Source: Gonium pectorale
Taxonomy: Eukaryota > Chlorophyta > Chlorophyceae > Chlamydomonadales > Volvocaceae
Reading direction: 5' to 3'
Length of the DNA: 13,687 bases
NCBI GenBank assembly: GCA_001584585.1
Contig: LSYV01000131.1
Location: 44,797-58,483, forward strand
The notes under the pieces are model-generated. The model had not been told where the DNA came from and ran no database searches. It saw only the letters and a list, made by a program, of their open reading frames with translations. The position numbers and the translations under genes were made by a program. Positions 7,655 through 13,687 of the stretch are shown here, one piece after another; within the stretch, counting starts at the first letter, position 1; each line of letters starts with the position of its first letter.

Positions 7655-8494
7655 CCCTGGGGCTCTCACTCAGCGGCTGAGGAGAGCAGGCAACATAGCC
7701 GCCGGTGCATCCGGACCAAGGTGTCAGGGGTGTTTGGTTCTCCCAAACGGAGACTGTCGGATAGATGGCGGGGCATATTCAATCATTGTAAATGGGCAAC
7801 ACGGGTCCTAACCCCGCCCGATGAGAGACTGGGGTGTGCCTTGAGTGCAAAATGGGGGGGGGGGGGGCTTGGTTGCTTGGGTGCCCTGGTCGCAGGGGCG
7901 GGGGGGGGGGCGTCATAAGGCAACTTGCGAGGCACGCTTACTGGGGGGTGTACCCCCTACAGGAGCCGGGTGTGCATGGAGTGGGGGCTGGGGGTGAGGA
8001 GCTTGGGTGGGTTTTCTGGCTGGTGAGGACAGCCAACGAAAGGGCGTGCGTGGCGTCTTGTGTTGGGGGTGGGGTCATCGGGCTGCATGCCAAGGGGCGG
8101 GGGCGGTAGCGGTCCGTGCGAGAGCACCGACTGAACCTGAATTTCAGCTGCTTGCATCCCAGACCGCTTCAAGCACACCTCGGCTGTCTTGACTAGCGGC
8201 GAAGCTCGCCACCTCCGCGGCCCATTACTCGATCATTAAGTGTTACTAGTTATTTTAAGACGGTAAGTGCGGTTGTAAGCTCTTCATTCTGATATGCCCG
8301 ATATGCAGTGCAACGCCCGCCCTTGCACTTGGAGTCGACTGTTTACATGATAGAATGAGAATTGATAGCGTGGTTACAAAGCCCGAGCGAGCAACATTCT
8401 GGTTCCGGAGCGCGGCGGCGGACGCAGCAGAACCTGGGTTCTGACTCTTCAAACCCGGTTGCTGGAAAGCGATTTTCGAATTTTGGATACTTAC
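7655..8494. other. Non-coding, G-rich stretch between the two divergent genes
   Basis: It contains poly-G runs near 7853-7867 and 7902-7910 and G-rich low-complexity DNA. The frames present are shaped by these runs. It probably holds the promoters of gene A (minus) and perhaps the plus-strand gene, but no clear TATA or motif stands out. Confidence 0.4.
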
Positions 8495-8548
8495 ACAGGG
8501 GCTGCGGTGCGGACAGTACCATTGCTTTCTTTTGAGCAGCTCGGCCAT
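8495..8548 (-). CDS. Possible short first exon, unknown
   Basis: ATG at 8548 (AGCAATGGCC context) reads MAELLKRKQWYCPHRSPC and then meets CCTGT|GTAAGTAT, a very strong donor in phase 0. I could not identify a convincing partner exon; an acceptor candidate, GAACCCAG|GTTCTG near 8431, leads to a short frame. Treat as a lead only. Confidence 0.2.
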
Positions 8549-8712
8549 TGCTCTTGTTTAAATTGAAACAGAATACGTGCTTGGTTTGCGCCCTGCTGGC
8601 TAGCTTGCATGGTTGGGAGTTAGTGATGCAGGCAGGGAGGGGCAGAGGGTTCTACGCATTCATTTCTTCTGGAAGCGGTTGCAGAGTCAAGGAAGGGGGG
8701 ACCCAGTTATCA

Positions 8713-8740
8713 GGGGCGGGGCGGGGCGGGGCGGGGCGGG
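8713..8740. repeat. GGGGC pentamer repeat
   Basis: Five GGGGC units in a row, followed by GGG. GC-box-like and quadruplex-prone; no role can be assigned. Confidence 0.7.
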
Positions 8741-8853
8741 TGATGATGTGGGGCGGCAGAGCCGGGGATGGGTAAGCTTTATGCTATACAGCCGCCAGAG
8801 GGAACGGCACATACACACATGTACACAGTCCACATAAGGACTTAGGTGTGCAG

Positions 8854-8996
8854 CAGCTTCTCGGACGAACAGAGGAGCAGCACTGCGGCGGGTTTCGCAG
8901 GGCAGCTGCAGTTGCTGCGGGCTGCAGGCTGTCCATCCCCTGGCTTGGGCCAGGGGGAACAGCGGTCCCCCACACCCCTCGCCTCGCGGCATTGAG
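8854..8996 (+). CDS. Candidate upstream exon of the plus-strand gene
   Basis: The acceptor is TTAGGTGTGCAG|CAGCTT and the donor GCATTGAG|GTGGCC. It is 143 nt, phase 0 in and phase 2 out. It encodes QLLGRTEEQHCGGFRRAAAV, then an Ala/Gly-rich stretch and PHTPRLAAL. The exit phase fits an exon opening at 9090. The call rests on frame, composition and splice sites only; the protein is not recognised. Confidence 0.3.
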
Positions 8997-9089
8997 GTGG
9001 CCTCGCGCTGGGACGGGTAGCGCCCTAGGCTAGCGTTGGCCTGGAGATGTAATCACACATATTCACACATTGATCGGGCGCATATATAG

Positions 9090-9365
9090 TGGACATCTGC
9101 CGCTCGTGCACGACGTCGGGGAGGAGCCGCTACCAGCACCGGGGCCCTGGTGCTACAACATTCCCCTGTGGGGCAAGTCGCTGCTCCTGAATGTCGCAGC
9201 CGCAACACCGGAGCAGGAAGAGGCGTCGGACAGCAACACTGAAACGAGGGATGGTGACGCACACGCAGCAGGCGAGGGTGCGGGAGATCCCATTTTTGAG
9301 TGGGACGACACCGCACCACGCAGCACGCATGTGACACCCTCAGACAGCGGCAGCGACGTGTGTCC
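9090..9365 (+). CDS. Plus-strand gene, exon with PWCYNIPLWGKS and acidic tail
   Basis: The frame reads GHLPLVHDVGEEPLPAPG, PWCYNIPLWGKSLLLNVAAA, then an acidic Glu/Asp/Ser/Thr-rich part (EEASDSNTETRDGD, FEWDD, SDSGSD). The start at a weak TATATAG acceptor is chosen only because its phase fits 8854-8996; the frame is open from 9070. The end may be 9357, 9359 or 9365 (three GT donors); the last two fit the next exon at 9457. The PLWGxxLL part vaguely recalls sequence after reverse transcriptase domains of algal LINEs, but no RT motif is present, so I leave it unassigned. Confidence 0.4.
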
Positions 9366-9505
9366 GTATACTGACTCGTTTCTTTCTGCCCTGCCGAACC
9401 CGCGTGGGCCATGCGAACGTCATACATGTCCCCATTTGTTTATTTGACGCCCGCAGGAGCACCCTCTGGCATCTGAGCCTGAGCCCCACACTGACCGTTG
9501 AGGTG

Positions 9506-9518
9506 TCAGGGGAGAGCA
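9506..9518. repeat. Target-site duplication, left
   Basis: TCAGGGGAGAGCA, identical to 9878-9890, directly before the tRNA-like head. Confidence 0.9.
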
Positions 9519-9591
9519 GCCAGTGTAGCTTAACTGGTAAAGCACCGCCCATGTTGGCGGAAGGATGCGGGTTCGAATCCCGCCACTGGCA
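9519..9591 (+). other. tRNA-like head of the SINE
   Basis: It is 73 nt with a 7-bp acceptor stem (GCCAGTG/CACTGGC), a D arm with A14, GG and A21 in place, and a T arm GCGGG-TTCGAAT-CCCGC. The anticodon arm is wrong: CCGCC and GGCGG pair around only six bases (CATGTT), and no U33-anticodon reading fits. It is therefore a tRNA-derived promoter, not a tRNA gene. Confidence 0.75.
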
Positions 9592-9877
9592 CCGTACGGG
9601 GTGTTGCACGGTTGGTTGACTTGTGGTTGAGGCAGGAGAGCCTGTCTCCGGCAGGTTGCAATGAACAGGTCGTTGTTCCGCAGCGATAGTGCGGCGCAGG
9701 AGCTGCGATAGTGCCCATGGCGGTAGAGGAGAAATTCCCCATGTGTCAGGCTGTGGAAGCGCATGGGGGTGGCGGTATGGGTCGTGCCCGCAGCCCAAAG
9801 CGCACCCATTCCTTAACTACACGTTGGTGTGTACGCCCAATGTAACAATTTAATTTAAAAAAAATTTAATTTAATTT
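9519..9877 (+). mobile_element. tRNA-derived SINE, apparently full length
   Basis: The element is about 359 bp. It has a tRNA-like head (9519-9591), an unrelated body of about 255 bp, and an A/T tail (about 9847-9877, AATTTAATTT-A8-type). It is flanked by perfect 13-bp direct repeats. A and B boxes for RNA polymerase III are present in the head (TAGCTTAACTGG and GGTTCGAATCC). Such elements move by the reverse transcriptase of a partner LINE. Perfect flanking repeats and an intact tail suggest a fairly recent insertion. It lies in sense orientation within an exon of the plus-strand gene. I do not recognise the family. Confidence 0.85.
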
Positions 9878-9890
9878 TCAGGGGAGAGCA
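9878..9890. repeat. Target-site duplication, right
   Basis: TCAGGGGAGAGCA directly after the A/T tail; identical to 9506-9518. Confidence 0.9.
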
Positions 9891-10066
9891 TGGTGGCCCA
9901 GTGCAGCGGGGTATGCGCAACGCTTACACTGCCGTACAAACACGGCGCGTTGCCGTACACGGTGGACGAGATACAGGTTGAGGCATCGTTGCATGACCAG
10001 GTGCGCCATGAACGCGCAGACGGCAAATTGCTGCACTAGAAATGCATGCACAGGCGCCTTGCACAG

Positions 10067-10306
10067 GAAATGTCAACGAAGCTGCTAAGCGAAGTTAAGG
10101 AGGTAGCTGGCGTCGCTATACATGGCGTGGACCGACGTTTCCCCACACATGCCACCACGGTGTCGTGCACACTGTTGACGTACCAAGACTCTTGCCCTGG
10201 CTGCTCAGCAGCAAGTTGTGGTGAAAAGCGCACGTTGTTTATCGTCCGTCCGCAAGCTTCCGTTCATGCAACTGCTGCATTTCTTCTACCACACATGCAT
10301 GTGTAG
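10067..10306 (+). CDS. Plus-strand gene, next exon
   Basis: The acceptor is GCCTTGCACAG|GAAATG, phase 0, matching the donor at 10000 across a 66-bp intron that contains an in-frame TAG. It encodes EMSTKLLSEVKEVAGVAIHG, then VDRRFPTHATTVSC and CPGCSAASCGEK. The open frame runs to a TAG at 10304-10306. A donor at 10179 (TTGAC|GTACCA, phase 2) would fit the exon at 10331, in which case the exon ends at 10179. The product is not recognised. Confidence 0.4.
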   Translation, partial: EMSTKLLSEVKEVAGVAIHGVDRRFPTHATTVSCTLLTYQDSCPGCSAASCGEKRTLFIVRPQASVHATAAFLLPHMHV

Positions 10307-10330
10307 GCCTTGAACACGATGCACCTCCAG

Positions 10331-10449
10331 GGCTGGAGCGACTCCCCCGATGGCCAAGGCGCCCGCCAACGCAACAGCTGTACCTGGATGGGGCGAGCTG
10401 CGGGTGGTGCTGCCGCCCGGGCATGGGGCCGCCGAGGCTGGGACCGGCA
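10331..10449 (+). pseudogene. Plus-strand gene, exon cut by the duplication edge
   Basis: The acceptor is GCACCTCCAG|GGCTGG. The GC3-rich frame (phase 2) reads MAKAPANATAVPGWGELRVV, then LPPGHGAAEAGTGT. At 10449 the sequence switches to the CAACGG minisatellite that opens copy B. The frame stays open through the repeat, to a stop near 10823, as low-complexity Gly/Gln/Arg-rich sequence. The original continuation of this exon is absent, so the gene appears truncated. Confidence 0.4.
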
Positions 10450-10742
10450 CGGACAGGACAGTGCCAACGGCCAGGTCAACGGCAAACGGCCAGGGGCAGG
10501 GCAACGGAGAGGGCCGACGGCCAACGGACAGGTCAACGGCAAACGGCCGGAGCAGGGCCAACGGACTGGGCCAACGGTCAGCGGACTGGGTCAACGGCAA
10601 ACGGCCAGGGGCAGGGTCAACGGCCGGGGCAGGGCCAACGGCCAGGGGCAGGGTCAACGGCCGGGGCAGGGCCAACGGCCAGGGGCAGGGGCAGCGGCCG
10701 GGGCGGGGCCAACGGCCAACGGCCATGACCGGGTCAACGGCT
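10449..10742. repeat. CAACGG-type minisatellite, copy B
   Basis: Same unit family as 976-1316 but shorter. It forms the left junction of copy B with unrelated plus-strand exon sequence. Confidence 0.85.
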
Positions 10743-11349
10743 GAACCTTCTCCTCATGGGTTGATGGTGCTACAGATCACTCTACTACGGATCACGACGG
10801 TTGCCGCACGAAGCGCAGCGTAGTAGCGGAAACCAAGGTTTCCTGCGTTCGGCTGGCAAGGGTTTGTGCACGTCGGTGCTGCCCGGTAGTACGGCAGTAC
10901 GAGGTCGGTAGGTCAGTATTCATAGGTTGTCGCACCGGTCGGTGCTAGCTAATTCGCGAGTTGCCTTTTGTCAGATCTGAAACCCCGGCACGACCGAGCC
11001 AAACTATTTTACAGTCCCTGGCAAGTCTCGGCTCGGTGGATCAGGGCTCGCCCCCCATCCCCCCGCAGAAGACTCTCTTTCCTGCTTGCAGGTACCCTTC
11101 TCCGCGGCGGAGCCGCGGCTAAGCGACGCAAGACGAAATGCTGGAAACCTCCTGAATTCATTTAAGCAGTGAGCAACATGTCTGCACGCCTGGGTTCGGC
11201 AACCACTGACAGTTGCCTAGCCCACCGATCCCCTTCTACTGGCAAACATCTTCATATTCAGCGTCGCTGTACATTATCTATCGTGCGCGCACACCACGGC
11301 ATTCTCAATACGTTTCGCACTTGCATGCTTCGGAACTAATGAACCTCAC
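10743..11349. other. Intron-like stretch of copy B
   Basis: Counterpart of 1317-1924, including the GC hairpin at 11102-11118. No gene is visible. Confidence 0.5.
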
Positions 11350-11486
11350 CAGGTGCAGTCGGTTGGCGCTAAGGCCCTCGGCGGGCAGTACGACCCGGCG
11401 GGGCAGCCAAGCCTGACCCCGGGGTGGGGGCAGTAGGAGCCGGCGCGGCAGTCGAGAGACGCCAGCAGCTCATCTGGTTCGGCAGC
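11350..11486 (-). CDS. Gene B exon 7
   Basis: It is 137 nt and differs from gene A at one position. That change makes the first motif DCRAGSYC where gene A has DCPAGSYC. Acceptor CTGCTGCAG| and donor |GTGAGG are kept. Confidence 0.75.
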
Positions 11487-12375
11487 CTGCAGCAGGGAGG
11501 CGCAGGGATAGGGTGCGTGCGGAATGCAGGGCGTTTAAGGCAGCAGACGCACGTGGCATCAGGTCCACCGTTTGCATTCGATCCCGCTCAATCCTTCAAG
11601 TGATCCCATATATGTAACTAAATGAAGGACCTCTGGTGGGAAAGGCCCGCCTAGGACGCGGTGGCTGGCCTCACCGTGGCGGGCCTCCCAGGTAGGCCCC
11701 CTCCTTTATGTTTTTATACGCCAGAGCTACGCTCGGTGCTGGTATTTCTCCACATAAACAGTGGTTGCACATGAGCCATTCTTTGATAAAGCCGTAAGGT
11801 GTTCATCGCACCGTGGTCACAAACATGCCTGCCGGTTGCTATTAACCCTTTGTCACTCCCCCGTCCACCATTGGCCAAACCCACCGGTATGTCGTGCTAT
11901 GTGCTATGTCGTGCTATGAGCTGGTTGTTTTGTAGCCCCGTGTCTGCCCCCTGCCCCCCATTCATTCAATCGTCGCACCCACCGGTACGTCCTTTTCCCT
12001 GCTGTTTCTGGGCACCACCGCCGTCCCCTCGGCGCAGTACTGCCCCGGCAGGCACGGCACGCAGGCCCCCTGCATCCTGGCCCACGTGGCGTCCCCTCCG
12101 CCCGGGGACACGTAGTCCAGCGAGGTGCCCGGGTAGGCAGGCCGCGAGCAGCGGTAGCCAGCCGGGCAGCGGAATGCAGGCGCGTTAATTATGAGGCTGC
12201 AGGGGCAGCCCGGCCCCACCACCCTCGCCATCGGATCGGGGGGCGCGGAGCCAGCGGCGTTGGTGGAGTTGGTGGTGTTAAGGGAAGGCCAGCCAGGGTC
12301 GTCTGCTTCCTTAGGGATGCTCGGGCACAGCAGTGCCCGGCTGCCACCGCCGCGTGTGAGCGCCGCTGCAAGATC
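11350..12375 (-). CDS. Gene B: duplicated exons 6 and 7, part of a truncated GCC-repeat gene
   Basis: With exon 5 (13321-13151) these exons (12375-11983, 11486-11350) reproduce gene A with all splice sites and phases kept. No stop or frameshift is seen; the only exon length change is a whole codon in exon 6. Upstream exons would lie beyond 13687. Downstream, homology ends at the minisatellite and no counterpart of the 375-463 exon is found, so gene B probably lacks its original 3' part. It may be a truncated, still-transcribed copy or a pseudogene in an early stage. Confidence 0.55.
11487..11982 (-). other. Intron 6 of gene B
   Basis: Counterpart of 2062-2547. A small local difference (CATATATGTAACTAAATGAA for CAGTAATAATGG) lies near 11607. 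No gene is inside. Confidence 0.55.
11983..12375 (-). CDS. Gene B exon 6
   Basis: It is 393 nt, 131 codons, one codon shorter than gene A in the Thr/Asn spacer (SLNTTNSTNAAG). It keeps CPAGYRC and the canonical CVPCLPGQYCAEGT, where gene A has LRRQ. By eye, replacements against gene A outnumber or equal silent changes, which suggests weak constraint on one or both copies. Confidence 0.78.
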
Positions 12376-13150
12376 CTGCGCCACATGACAGACATGCGTG
12401 CACGCTTTCACACACACGCAATAATGCACTTTGCACAGGGGTGGGGAAGTGGGCAGCTATGGCAGGTGTATGATCAATGTGCACAATCAATGAGCAGATA
12501 CGGCCACTAGTTACTATCGACACGCATGCTTTCAAATACGCACATGCACATGCACATGCAGAGCGATAGTTGGGGTTGTTAGCAAGAGAACACAGGCATG
12601 GCCCCTTAGGTCGGGCTGAGGGGGGCGCCATGGGGGACGCGCGGAGGGGGACGCGGGGGACGCGCGCCATGAACAAGGTCGCAAGAGAGGCAATCGAACG
12701 AACCCTTCTCCTCGCCCACTATCTAACGGCGGGTGACTGTGTCAACCGCAGTCTGGAGGCGCAAATGAGGCCAGGAGGCTAGGAGGCGACCGACACACTT
12801 CATGTAGGTCCACGTACGGGCAAGGATCCCTTTCTGCGCTGTATCGCTCTATGTTTAGCCGTGCGAGTGAGTGATGATGCCATTGGATGGAGCTGAAGCC
12901 AACACATCCTACCACCCTCATGTTACTTCCTAGCTGCCCTAGTAAAGTAAAGTAAAGCAAAGCAAAATAACGTAAAAGGGTTTCTAGCTGCCAGACCTCA
13001 TGCCCGCTACGCTGCCCGCACGGTAAACAGCGTGCCTTTGGGTGCGTATGTCCGTAGAGGTGTGGCTCCCCAATTGCAGCGTTCCCTTTTTTCAGCACAG
13101 CACAGCGCCGAGCACATCACGTTGCCGCAACAGCCCACAGCTAGCCCCAC
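12376..13150 (-). other. Intron 5 of gene B with copy-B-specific inserts
   Basis: Counterpart of 2944-3485 but about 230 bp longer. The extra parts are 12527-12702 and about 13027-13090. Contains an ACATGC run and a longer AAAGT/AAAGC run (about 12944-12966). No gene is visible. Confidence 0.6.
12527..12702. other. 176-bp segment present only in copy B
   Basis: Inserted (or deleted from copy A) between CACGCA and CCCTTCTCCTC. It starts with an ACATGC hexamer run and then GGGGACGCG-rich sequence. There is no flanking duplication or terminal inverted repeat, so it is not an obvious transposon. Confidence 0.7.
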
Positions 13151-13321
13151 CTTCAAGGCCACAGTGCCGTCAGCACCCGGACCCAGCTGCTGCAGCCGGG
13201 CCTCCGCAGCCGCCAGGTACAGAGCCATCGCTGCGTCGCCGCCAATGTCGCTGCCGCCGCCCGGCGGCTTACGAAGCGCTGGCTCGGTGGACAGCATTGC
13301 GAGCAGCTCCGACGGGGCGAC
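13151..13321 (-). CDS. Gene B exon 5
   Basis: 171 nt, same splice sites and phase as 3486-3656. Replacements against gene A are L to M, E to A and S to I; three further changes are silent. The AAMALYLAAAEARLQQLG helix is unchanged. Confidence 0.75.
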
Positions 13322-13687
13322 CTGCGGACGACTGAGTCACACGGGGAGGGGTTGGTCGATGCAGGTGAGGTGTATTGTGTGCCTGTACGGGATAGGGCAA
13401 TGCATGGGGACGGGGCGACCTGCGGTAGATGGGTACACATGCATTTATGGGAGTTGATTGGCATCGTTGGGGGTCGGTCAGGAGAGATGCGTGCAAGTAA
13501 GAAGTCAACTGGTTTCTGGATGGCAACGCCCCCCCTTTCATCGGCCGCCACAAGAGTCGTCAACAGTGCAGTGTTTTATACCATCGTGTGCACGCAGGTA
13601 TCACCCACCGTGGGCCGCGGGCCTCAATGCCAGTACGCCATTTATGCTAATGGTACATCGGCTAACATCGCTCAACAGTAGCATGCG
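13322..13687 (-). other. Intron 4 of gene B, running off the window
   Basis: Counterpart of 3657-4107. It has a single copy of the GGTTTCTGGATGGCAACG unit. By comparison with copy A, exon 4 would begin roughly 120 bp past the window end. Confidence 0.6.

Larger units (their letters stand above)
9457..10000 (+). pseudogene. Plus-strand gene, exon split by a SINE
   Basis: The acceptor is GACGCCCGCAG|GAGCAC and the donor CATGACCAG|GTGCGC. Host sequence 9457-9518 and 9891-10000 forms one open frame once the SINE and one copy of its target duplication are ignored: 57 codons, beginning STLWHLSLSPTLTVEVSGES and passing through ATLTLPYKHGALPYTVDEIQ. The alternating hydrophobic pattern suggests a beta-sandwich, but I do not recognise the family. 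Reading straight through, the frame enters the SINE and stops at about 9619. The gene is probably disabled unless the SINE is spliced out. Confidence 0.5.
10449..13687. repeat. Segmental duplication, copy B (direct repeat of 976-4107)
   Basis: Same order and orientation as copy A, about 9.5 kb away. Main differences: a shorter minisatellite, about 176 bp extra at 12527-12702, about 60 bp extra near 13027-13090, one copy instead of two of the intron-4 90-bp unit, and one fewer codon in exon 6. It is still homologous at the last base of the window, so the right edge is unknown. Confidence 0.9.

Noticed and set aside
7482..7811. Open frame over the 23-bp array (PWLPSPGHPGFLHQ-type repeats)
   Set aside because: 23 is not a multiple of three, so the peptide cycles through all frames; it is a repeat artefact.
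9090..9365. Reverse-transcriptase or LINE protein fragment
   Set aside because: Only a loose PLWG-like resemblance; no RT catalytic motif or endonuclease is in the window.
9519..9591. Functional tRNA gene
   Set aside because: The anticodon loop has six bases with no valid anticodon, and the head is part of a SINE with its own target duplication and tail.
9420..9809. Minus-strand open frame with GGIRTRILPPTWAVLYQLSYTG
   Set aside because: This pattern is the reverse translation of tRNA-like DNA, a well-known false protein; it lies within the SINE.
1..13687. A novel defence or mobile system
   Set aside because: No nuclease, helicase, transposase, integrase or RT frame can be supported on either strand. 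The structure seen is explained by duplication, minisatellites and one SINE.

Overview
The window looks like nuclear DNA of a GC-rich green alga of the volvocine/chlamydomonad type. This is inference from genome style; I see no species-diagnostic gene. The coding signal comes as short GC3-rich exons flanked by GT(G/A)AGT- or GTGCGT-like donors and pyrimidine-rich AG acceptors. There are minisatellites, poly-G runs and a tRNA-derived SINE. Nothing looks prokaryotic: no operons, no Shine-Dalgarno spacing, no CRISPR.

Minus strand, about 7385 down to 375 (gene A). Seven phase-compatible exons can be chained: 7385-7347, 6994-6912, 5675-5540 (or to 5492), 4566-4231, 3656-3486, 2943-2548 and 2061-1925. 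They encode a signal peptide followed by a long cysteine-rich extracellular region with GCC2/GCC3 (ephrin-receptor-like) CPAGxYC motifs. A further exon-like piece (463-375) carries another such motif. This architecture is known from the N-terminal part of some plant and algal ABCG (WBC) transporters and from other algal membrane proteins. No ATPase or membrane domain lies inside the window, so the full identity is open.

Duplication. About 3.1 kb of gene A (976-4107, exons 5-7 plus introns) recurs in the same orientation at 10449-13687 (copy B), which runs off the right edge. Copy B keeps three intact exons (13321-13151, 12375-11983, 11486-11350). Its 3' end stops at a minisatellite and lacks the GCC exon found left of copy A. 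Exon 4 of gene B, if present, would begin just outside the window.

Plus strand, about 8850-10449. A second, unrecognised multi-exon gene is suggested (8854-8996, 9090-9365, 9457-10000, 10067-about 10179, 10331-10449). It is broken twice. A SINE of about 359 bp (9519-9877) with a perfect 13-bp target-site duplication sits inside one exon. The left edge of copy B cuts the last visible exon and fuses its frame to the minisatellite.

The rest is introns, intergenic DNA and repeats: two related CAACGG-type minisatellites at the left edges of both copies, a 23-bp dyad minisatellite just upstream of the gene A start, a G-rich tract against the exon 4 acceptor, and several short direct repeats. I found no previously undescribed molecular system. 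The main interest is the duplication history and the SINE.
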